This document shows, piece after piece, positions 31,898 to 38,665 of a stretch of 52,306 nt of DNA; position 1 is the stretch's first letter, and the number at the start of each line of letters is the position of its first letter. The notes below the pieces were generated by a model. The model saw only the letters and a program-made list of their open reading frames with translations, was not told the origin of the DNA and searched no databases. A program made the translations under genes and the position numbers. Origin of the DNA: Hydrogenobacter sp. (GTDB taxonomy: Bacteria; Aquificota; Aquificia; Aquificales; Aquificaceae); the NCBI GenBank assembly GCA_023255875.1, contig JAGDVY010000032.1, forward strand, positions 1-52,306, written 5' to 3'.

Positions 31898-32062
31898 TCA
31901 AAGGTTTTTTGCTGTGTTTTCCGTGGTCTTGCTGTTCTCAGATGATCTTAATTTCTGCATGTATAGCCTTAGTTTTAAACCCTCTCTTATTTTCATGCGC
32001 TCCTTTTGTACGTTTTGGATATACTCTTCCTTAAGCATTTTTACTAAGTTTAAAATGCTCAT
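31898..32062 (-). CDS. Small basic protein, 54 residues, at the head of the exopolysaccharide operon
   Basis: Inside the 345-base stretch between wecB and the pilus operon, an open frame runs from ATG 32062 to TGA 31898. It encodes a lysine/glutamate-rich, probably helical protein starting MSILNLVKMLKEEYIQ and ending KTTENTAKNL. TATAAT (32076-32071) lies eight bases before the ATG, the same leaderless layout as other genes here, and a fair minus-35 is 17 bases further. It lies 47 bases upstream of wecB. Coding is supported by promoter, start spacing and composition. The function is unknown; a coiled regulator or a leader peptide are options. Confidence 0.5.
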   Translation of the reverse strand: MSILNLVKMLKEEYIQNVQKERMKIREGLKLRLYMQKLRSSENSKTTENTAKNL

Positions 32063-32070
32063 GATTTTCA

Positions 32071-32099
32071 ATTATAACTTAAAACATGCTGAATGAGAA
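32071..32099 (-). promoter_or_regulatory. Promoter of the exopolysaccharide operon
   Basis: On the minus strand TTCTCA (32099-32094), a 17-base spacer and TATAAT (32076-32071) form a plausible promoter. Transcription would start near 32064, almost at the ATG of the small gene. The remainder of 32100-32195 shows no gene, repeat or strong hairpin that I can see. Confidence 0.5.
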
Positions 32100-32195
32100 A
32101 TTTTCTTTCGTTTTCTTCTCTATGTGTTGCATTACTTTAAAAGCAATTGTTTGACGGTCTAGAATTTCTTACTCAGCGTATAGTTTTATACCTTT

Positions 32196-32726
32196 TTATG
32201 GTGTATAGACTGCCTCTATGCGTGCATTATGTACATTTTGTGGATCATTTACTTCTGATATTATGGAGAATATGAAACCTTTGTTACCGGGTGGAAGTTT
32301 GCTGTAAGCCACGCCTGTGATGGCATAACCAGAAGGTGGTCTATAACCTGCAAAGCATACCTTTACATTATTGTTAAACACACCCGAATAGCCCTTTAGC
32401 CTAAATTGAAGGCGTATATTACAACAGCAGTTGTAGGTTAAAGACCCAGCAACAGAACATGGTGGATTTCCATCGGGACAAGGCAGATTGTAAACGATCC
32501 TGTCAAAAACATCGCTGGTTATGGCGTAGTTTACCCCAGATATGGCAGCTTCCCTTGCAGAAGAATAAATTCTTACCGCTTCAGCGCTTTCAAAAAGTCT
32601 TGTGAGCATAAAGTACAAACCACCCAAAAGAATGAGCACTATAACCGCAGTTATAAGTGCGGATATAAGGGCTACACCTCTTACCTTATGTTTTTCAATG
32701 GTATATCCACCTCTACCGTAGACCAT
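32196..32726 (-). CDS. PilX-like minor pilin / pilus assembly protein
   Basis: The start is taken as the ATG at 32726, which has GGAGGT at ideal spacing; the frame is open 15 codons further but without support. The 176-residue product has the basic-then-hydrophobic start of PilX proteins (VRGVALISALITAVIVLILLGG). It lacks the canonical Glu5-type prepilin site of its neighbours. It continues with YSSAREAAISGVNYAIT and two pairs of close cysteines. Last gene of the pilus tip operon, overlapping the PilW-like gene by 46 bases. Confidence 0.7.
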   Translation of the reverse strand: MVYGRGGYTIEKHKVRGVALISALITAVIVLILLGGLYFMLTRLFESAEAVRIYSSAREAAISGVNYAITSDVFDRIVYNLPCPDGNPPCSVAGSLTYNCCCNIRLQFRLKGYSGVFNNNVKVCFAGYRPPSGYAITGVAYSKLPPGNKGFIFSIISEVNDPQNVHNARIEAVYTP

Positions 32727-33583
32727 CTGTAATACCTCCATTCTGATGGAATAGCTATGGATCCCCCACAATTTGCGCTAAAGTTGTTTATGTCTGCCTG
32801 CGTGCTTTGTCTTCCACCTACCTGCATCATTATGCAGAGCCTTATACCGTAGAGGTTATTTATGTCAGAATCAGGTACGTAGTCCAAATAGCCTTGGCTT
32901 GTTATGTACCTTACCCTAAAAGCTCCTACGCAATCCACAAGGGGTTGAGGTGAGTCCGAACCAACTCCTTTGAAAAGGGTACGTGTTTCATTGGCACAAA
33001 GCTTGGATGCGTTGGAGCTTGTGTTGAGGTAGTACCGCGTGACAAAGTCCGCAGGATAGTTTTTGTCTCCTACATAAAATACTAAAGCATAAACACAGTT
33101 TGAGGTTATGTCTCTTTTTGTTATGGGTTCAAGACAGAGAACTTTTGAGGTGTCTGTGGGTAGTCCCCAGTTTGCGCCTGAGCAAGGTCTAAAAAGATAA
33201 TCCCTTGCTTGCGTGGTGATGTTTTTGTTTTGGTCTGTTATTCCCCAGCATCCTATGGAAGTGTCCTGTCTTGTGGCTAGGCTCAAAAAGTCTATTTCAC
33301 TACCGTTTATTGCTATGACTGCGTTGGATTTTCGGACATTAGAAAGATCTGTGCCGTTATTTAAAACTTTTAGCCTGCTTCTGTCTATGCCAAAACCCAC
33401 CGTTGAGAGCTCCATCACCAAGTTAGAGACTATGAACTGCACATCTTGTTCTTGCTTTGCTACCAGTGCCTGAGATGTACCTTTTTGGAATATGTCCCTG
33501 AAGGCATAAAAAACTCCCCCTGAGATAATAAGGAGTATGGCAATGCCTATTAAAAGCTCCACAAGGGTAAATCCCTTCCTCAT
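32681..33583 (-). CDS. PilW-like minor pilin
   Basis: This 300-residue prepilin begins MRKGFTLVELLIGIAILLI: a short basic leader, cleavage after Gly, N-methylatable Phe, Glu5 and a hydrophobic helix. A large globular domain follows with a phage-like arrangement of cysteines and segments such as VSNLVMELSTVGFGIDRS, typical of PilW. The size and the position after a PilV-like gene agree. ATGA overlap with the upstream gene shows co-translation. Confidence 0.85.
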   Translation of the reverse strand: MRKGFTLVELLIGIAILLIISGGVFYAFRDIFQKGTSQALVAKQEQDVQFIVSNLVMELSTVGFGIDRSRLKVLNNGTDLSNVRKSNAVIAINGSEIDFLSLATRQDTSIGCWGITDQNKNITTQARDYLFRPCSGANWGLPTDTSKVLCLEPITKRDITSNCVYALVFYVGDKNYPADFVTRYYLNTSSNASKLCANETRTLFKGVGSDSPQPLVDCVGAFRVRYITSQGYLDYVPDSDINNLYGIRLCIMMQVGGRQSTQADINNFSANCGGSIAIPSEWRYYRWSTVEVDIPLKNIR

Positions 33584-34173
33584 GGCTTCCTCTTTATAAT
33601 AAGACTACTTTCATACTTATAGCGCCCATTTATTGGACTAAAGTACCATGCGGTTATTCCATATGCTCTGCCTATTTCCCCACCACCTGCAGTGGTAATA
33701 GTTGCCACGGTTAAAGCGGTATATACGGTCCTATTGCCCACAAGGCTATATTTGGTAAGATGCGTATAGCTAATGCAGGTTAAGGTTGCTACGGTGGGTC
33801 CTACCCAAAGCCAACTTGCGGTGCTCATGGGAGCACTCTTGTAGTTGTTGTTGTTTCCGCTGTAAGGATCGTAAAAGTCTGGTATGCCATCGCCATCGTT
33901 GTCTATGTTTTCAAAACTGCACTGGTTAGTAGAAATATCGCATACCGCACTTCCAAAGGAGTATCCCACAGGTGAGCATGTAGCATTGTATGGAATGCTT
34001 TCCAAGTATCCGCTCCAGTCTTTTACCGCCTTGTCCATAAGGTCCTTCATCCTTGCATCCATGGAAAACTGTATGTACTTGATAAGCCCAGCCAAAAAGC
34101 CTATCATCACAAACATGAGGATCAGCATAGCTATGAGAAGCTCTATAAGGCTAAAGCCCTTATTGAGTTTCAT
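33580..34173 (-). CDS. PilV-like minor pilin
   Basis: This 197-residue prepilin starts MKLNKGFSLIELLIAMLILMFVM, with the G/F cleavage site and Glu5, then DARMKDLMDKAVKDW. PilV proteins of this size prime the pilus tip together with FimT/GspH, PilW, PilX and PilY1. A segment with DNDGDGIPDFYDPYSG looks like a calcium-binding loop of the thrombospondin-3 type, which is unusual for a minor pilin. It overlaps the FimT-like gene by 14 bases. Confidence 0.8.
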   Translation of the reverse strand: MKLNKGFSLIELLIAMLILMFVMIGFLAGLIKYIQFSMDARMKDLMDKAVKDWSGYLESIPYNATCSPVGYSFGSAVCDISTNQCSFENIDNDGDGIPDFYDPYSGNNNNYKSAPMSTASWLWVGPTVATLTCISYTHLTKYSLVGNRTVYTALTVATITTAGGGEIGRAYGITAWYFSPINGRYKYESSLIIKRKP

Positions 34174-34639
34174 ACCTTATCCTCCCAAACCTGTCAATGT
34201 ACACTATCCTCTTACTTCCTATACTGTTTTGCAAAACTACCGAGCACATACCAAGACCGCAGGTTGAATCTCTTGGATAGCCCTTTTTATCAAAGGTGAT
34301 AGTGTTGCAACCGCTTTTAGGCAGAAGGCTCACCCCGGGTTCCGCATTGAAGACCCTTATCCCTTCACCTGGGTCAAACTGACAGTTAGAGTTATCATCT
34401 CTAAAAAGCGTGTAGGTATTACCCGAGATAAAAACACCCCAAGGTCTTTGTCCCCTTCCTGTTATAGCGTATAAACGTGCAGTTTCGTAAGCGCTCATAA
34501 GACCATCTGTTGTGGCTTTTAGTCTTTGGTTTAGGACCAAGTTTCTTAGCCACAAAAAGGCAAAGCTAGAAAGGATCAGAAGAATCACTATAACTATAAG
34601 AAGCTCCATAAGGGTAAAGCCTTTTACTTTTCTATCCAT
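34160..34639 (-). CDS. FimT/GspH-like minor pilin
   Basis: This 159-residue prepilin begins MDRKVKGFTLMELLIVIVILLIL, with a Gly/Phe prepilin cleavage site and Glu5. The domain after the helix (ATTDGLMSAYETARLYAITGRGQRPWGVFIS) fits the FimT/GspH fold with its pilin-like beta sandwich. Four cysteines lie in the C-terminal half. It overlaps the PilY1 gene by 16 bases and is the first pilin gene after it. Confidence 0.82.
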   Translation of the reverse strand: MDRKVKGFTLMELLIVIVILLILSSFAFLWLRNLVLNQRLKATTDGLMSAYETARLYAITGRGQRPWGVFISGNTYTLFRDDNSNCQFDPGEGIRVFNAEPGVSLLPKSGCNTITFDKKGYPRDSTCGLGMCSVVLQNSIGSKRIVYIDRFGRIRYETQ

Positions 34640-37600
34640 AGCAAGAACCTACCTTCATAGTTTGAAGTTGCTTGTTGTGGCACTTTAACTATAACACCCG
34701 TAGAAACCTGTAGGAAAGCGTAGAAGTCTTTACCAGAGCCTGCAGTGATCTGGAAGGGCTGTCCGAAGGGTGGCACACCTCTGCCTATGTCAACGGATTG
34801 CTGTACTTGATTGCCTACGATGGCATTAGGAGATAGCACGGTGGGTCTTGGGAAGGGTGTTCCACTCTTGTAGTAAAGGGAATACAATTTTGAGCTTCCT
34901 TCCATAGCGCACATGTCCTGAGGTAGCACCGCAGAAAGCACATTTACCACACCACCAAACACCGTAGGCTGGGAGTAGATAGCTTCGTTGTTTAGCTTTA
35001 TGTACCATCCCACAGGAGCTTCTGGAGGTATAGTACCTTGAGCGTCTGTCACTACTGTTTTGAACCCACATCCACTTGAGTCACATATGCACATTTGGCT
35101 GGTTTCTTTAATGGTAACGCTTGTAGTTTGTCCTGTAACATCAGTGAGTGAGCTTAGATTTGTTGATCCTGTAGCGTTCCAGTTTGGATCTTTAAATCCC
35201 ACAAGGTAGTTGGTGTAGCTTATGTTTTTGTCTGCGTTGCTCAGATACTTACCCGTGCCAAAGAATACCCAGAGGTTATTATTTTCATCAAGAGTGTAGT
35301 TGGGCGCTCCAAAGACTGGTGCAGGAGAAGAGCCAAAGCTAAAAGCTTGGCTAACTGTCCAACTGCTGAGGTTTAGCCTGTAGAGAGCTCCAAACACACC
35401 CCCCGAGGATCTACTGCCATAAACTCCAAAGTATGCCACATCATCAGTGTAGTCGTTATTTACATCCACAGGCATGATATCTCCTATTGCTACGCTGGCA
35501 CCGCTTACTGGGACATTTACAGTTCGTGCCAAGCTACCATCATTCAGGTTAAAGACAAATATCTTCGGATTGTTGGTGTAGGACTCTCCTGCGTTGCTGT
35601 CTATGCTTGTAGGACCACTACCTACAAGCACATACCAGTTGTCACCCACCTTTGTCACCGCTGGGAAAGAGAGGGTAAGAGTATTGTCAGGAAGTTGCTT
35701 TTCCCAAAGAAGAGTGGGCTTTCCGCTAAGGTTGTTGTTTAGCCAGTCAGTCAGGTCAAGTACAAACACAGAGGAGCTAAAGGTTCCTGCAGAAGTGTCT
35801 ATAGCTTTGCCACCAAAACCCATAGCACCTACAAGGATGGTGCGCCACTGATTGTTTATCTTTGCATCAAGGATCATCACCCTGTAGTCCACAGTAGGTA
35901 CATGGCAGTAGTTGGGGTTTCCATACCACAGAAGGTAAGGAATTGCGGACTTGGGAATAAAGGCAAACTCCTCTTTTCCTACCAAACTGTTTCCGCTATC
36001 AGTTTTGGAGTTTACGAGCTTTATAGGATTGTTAGGGTCTGCCAACTGATCTATGTATCCTATCCTGAAGATGTGGAGCATGCCATCGTTGGCGGATATG
36101 GCAGCAATGACAGGTCTATTTTTGTATTGATCTGAGTTTATGTATTGGTAGTAGCTATAGTCATCATATTTGAAGTGATAGTTCGCAAGAGGGTCTGGTC
36201 CCGCAATGGCTGGGCTGGAGCTTATAATGTCTCCCAGCTTCCAAACTTTATCTCCAGACATTCCCAAAGCGGAGCAAAAGTCTTTTACATCTACAGTTCT
36301 CATTCTTTGAACATACGGATAATTACAGCCAGAGGGACTGTCCTCACCCCGCAGATACCTTATGATACAGCTTGCATCTGCAGGAACACAGCTTCCTCCA
36401 CCAGAGCAATCACCGTTATTCCTGCATAGCACAGAAGGGTCATTGCTACAGACTTTCCAAATGTTTGCAAAGTAGCTTGCCTCTCCTGTGGTTAAAGAGG
36501 TTAGAACTCCATCTTTGTTGAAATAGATCTTCCTGTCTGAGGGGTCTGTGTTGGCAAGATAGCACCCACCATCAAAGACAGGGGCAAGCTCATTTATACT
36601 CTTTGTCCCACTTGTGGTGCAAGTGGACATGTTGGTTATCATAGCTGCTTTGGTTTGGTTTTCGTTTGTGTCAAAGAAAAGTTGGAATATGGTATCCACC
36701 GCAAGGTTCAAAACTTTGTTTAGATTGGTATCCTCACGAAGATTTTGCATGGTATCTACCCAGAAGGCTTTTATAAAGCCAAGCCAAGAGACCTGAGTGC
36801 CATCAGGTTTTACATAGCTAGGTAAAAAGTAGGGCTGGATCACCACCTGAGACACGCTTGACCTTCCTGCCAGAGTAGCAACAGTAGAACCAGAGGATGC
36901 ACGCTTGAGTATATCAAGTATGGCACTAAGTATGGCATTCTTTATCTGGTTTGCATCTGAGGCTGAGTAGAAAGTGTCTGGAAGTCTATCGGAGTTTTTA
37001 TCCCAATCTGGAGAAGAAGGCGGAAGAGGAGTACATCCGCTACCCTTGCCACTACCACAATCATCCATCCAACAAGTGCCCTGTGGGTATCCTGACAAGC
37101 TGTCTGGCCAGTTGCGTCCTGATGTGTCAAAAGAGCCATACATGGCAACATTCTTTAAAGACAGCTCTCCTGTCCCACCCAAGAAAAGACCTATACCGTA
37201 TATAGCTTCCACCCTTGACTTTATACCCGTTGGTGCGTTAGTAAAACCCTTTTTGTGGAGCCAGTAAGCTGGGACCACAGGGTCTGCAGAGTTAGATTCA
37301 AAACCAGTATCTATAGAGCAAGAAGGTGTGTTCCACTGTCCATCAGTCATTAAGATCACAAAGTTTTTGGCACAGGGAACGAGCTTAAGTTCGTTTCCTT
37401 CACATTGTCCATTTCCGTTTGAATCAAAACATTGATACATAGGGTTTCTCCATTCATCTCCTCCACCTTGTTGAGGTTTGAGTCCTCCATATTGGGGATC
37501 TTTTTGTGCAAAATAGTTATAAACATCCCACAAGGCTGGAGCTGTAGGCGTATCACCATCGGGCTCTTCTTGATTTACCGCGGTTATTGTATTTTTGTAT

Positions 37601-38358
37601 GGATTTAGGGCATCGTAGTTATTGCTTCCGGTAAAGTCTCCTATGTACACGCTGGCTTTTCCTCTTACACCATTACCACTGAATAACATAACTCCCATGC
37701 GTGGCTTGAAGGAAAGGTTTTTGAGCTGGAACAAGAGCGCAGAATTTATCCTGCTCCATGGGACTTTTACCCTCACACCGTTGGTTGATTTAAGTATGCA
37801 TCCATAACTGTCACAACTTACTGAACTTCCAGGCATTCCATAGGTTTCTGGATCACAATTCTTTATATTGTTCTGTGGTGAACTGTTATTTACTTGTTGA
37901 CAGCTATCGGGAGTTCCACCCGTGAGAGCCCACCTCACGAGGTCTATGCGACTCATGTAGAGAAAGTTAAGACAGCTACCTTGATAGATATTCTTCGTGT
38001 TAATATCACTTTGTGTTTTTGGACAAGATTCTGGCGTTCCTGTAGTTTCTTCCCAGTAGCCTTGTGATGAATTGTATCTATACACTTTATTGGGATCAAA
38101 ATAACCTTCCTCTGTGCCTTTATAAGTCCAGCCACAGCCAGAAGGAGAGGAACAACAGCCACTCTTATCACTATTGGGATTGTAGGCGCACCAAGACATA
38201 GATCCGCTTACATCTATAAGAAGCATCACGTTTGGTGAAACTGTCTGTCCCACATAAGGTGGAACATAGCAGTAGTTTTGCATGCTAGCTGCATTCACCT
38301 GAGGACTTCTTATAAAAGCCAGTGTGATCAAGAATAATACAAACAACAGCCTCCTCAT
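34624..38358 (-). CDS. pilY1: PilY1-like pilus tip protein with VWA domain
   Basis: This 1244-residue secreted protein has a signal peptide cleaved near VNA/ASM (about 23). A VWA domain follows with the MIDAS motif D49-V-S-G-S-M-S, then a long loop-rich segment with many cysteines and aspartate-rich loops such as DSNGNGQCEGNE. A C-terminal PilY1 beta-propeller (about 690-1200) includes VLDLTDWLNNN, FPAVTKVGDNWYVLVGSG and a calcium-site loop DVNNDYTDDVAYFG near 962-975. PilY1 proteins sit at the type IV pilus tip and act in adhesion, surface sensing and pilus extension. The operon with four minor pilins supports this. The count of cysteines implies periplasmic disulfide formation. Confidence 0.88.
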   Translation of the reverse strand: MRRLLFVLFLITLAFIRSPQVNAASMQNYCYVPPYVGQTVSPNVMLLIDVSGSMSWCAYNPNSDKSGCCSSPSGCGWTYKGTEEGYFDPNKVYRYNSSQGYWEETTGTPESCPKTQSDINTKNIYQGSCLNFLYMSRIDLVRWALTGGTPDSCQQVNNSSPQNNIKNCDPETYGMPGSSVSCDSYGCILKSTNGVRVKVPWSRINSALLFQLKNLSFKPRMGVMLFSGNGVRGKASVYIGDFTGSNNYDALNPYKNTITAVNQEEPDGDTPTAPALWDVYNYFAQKDPQYGGLKPQQGGGDEWRNPMYQCFDSNGNGQCEGNELKLVPCAKNFVILMTDGQWNTPSCSIDTGFESNSADPVVPAYWLHKKGFTNAPTGIKSRVEAIYGIGLFLGGTGELSLKNVAMYGSFDTSGRNWPDSLSGYPQGTCWMDDCGSGKGSGCTPLPPSSPDWDKNSDRLPDTFYSASDANQIKNAILSAILDILKRASSGSTVATLAGRSSVSQVVIQPYFLPSYVKPDGTQVSWLGFIKAFWVDTMQNLREDTNLNKVLNLAVDTIFQLFFDTNENQTKAAMITNMSTCTTSGTKSINELAPVFDGGCYLANTDPSDRKIYFNKDGVLTSLTTGEASYFANIWKVCSNDPSVLCRNNGDCSGGGSCVPADASCIIRYLRGEDSPSGCNYPYVQRMRTVDVKDFCSALGMSGDKVWKLGDIISSSPAIAGPDPLANYHFKYDDYSYYQYINSDQYKNRPVIAAISANDGMLHIFRIGYIDQLADPNNPIKLVNSKTDSGNSLVGKEEFAFIPKSAIPYLLWYGNPNYCHVPTVDYRVMILDAKINNQWRTILVGAMGFGGKAIDTSAGTFSSSVFVLDLTDWLNNNLSGKPTLLWEKQLPDNTLTLSFPAVTKVGDNWYVLVGSGPTSIDSNAGESYTNNPKIFVFNLNDGSLARTVNVPVSGASVAIGDIMPVDVNNDYTDDVAYFGVYGSRSSGGVFGALYRLNLSSWTVSQAFSFGSSPAPVFGAPNYTLDENNNLWVFFGTGKYLSNADKNISYTNYLVGFKDPNWNATGSTNLSSLTDVTGQTTSVTIKETSQMCICDSSGCGFKTVVTDAQGTIPPEAPVGWYIKLNNEAIYSQPTVFGGVVNVLSAVLPQDMCAMEGSSKLYSLYYKSGTPFPRPTVLSPNAIVGNQVQQSVDIGRGVPPFGQPFQITAGSGKDFYAFLQVSTGVIVKVPQQATSNYEGRFLLWIEK

Positions 38359-38360
38359 GG

Positions 38361-38624
38361 CTACCTCTCCAGTATCTTGTAAGTGGCTTTATCTTCGCAG
38401 TGATCGCTGTCTATAAGGACGTGCAGTTCTCTTTTTTCTATCTGTTCGGGGTCCATGCCGGGTTTTGCTATAAGATTGAAGGACTTTCCTTCACAAGAAC
38501 CTGCTATTCCTTTTACTTTCATTATGCCCGTTTTTGGGTCATAACTTTCTACCCTTACCGCTATATATAGGTTATCCACCGCAAAAGCAAGACTTATCAA
38601 TAGCAGAGCGGTAAGTGTTCTCAT
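38361..38624 (-). CDS. Small secreted protein ahead of pilY1
   Basis: This 87-residue protein has a signal peptide (RTLTALLLISLAFA), followed by a small beta-rich domain (YIAVRVESYDPKTGIMKVKG) with two cysteines (Cys43 and Cys77) likely to pair. It has a strong AAGGAGGAG ribosome-binding site and starts the pilus operon two bases before pilY1. I do not know the family. Context suggests a periplasmic or pilus-associated accessory role. Confidence 0.7.
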   Translation of the reverse strand: MRTLTALLLISLAFAVDNLYIAVRVESYDPKTGIMKVKGIAGSCEGKSFNLIAKPGMDPEQIEKRELHVLIDSDHCEDKATYKILER

Positions 38625-38665
38625 TCTTCTCCTCCTTTAGTTTTTAGATTATTTTCATCTGTACT

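Noticed and set aside
32727-32771. N-terminal extension of the PilX-like protein
   Set aside because: The ATG at 32726 has an ideal GGAGGT; the extension lies inside the PilW-like gene.
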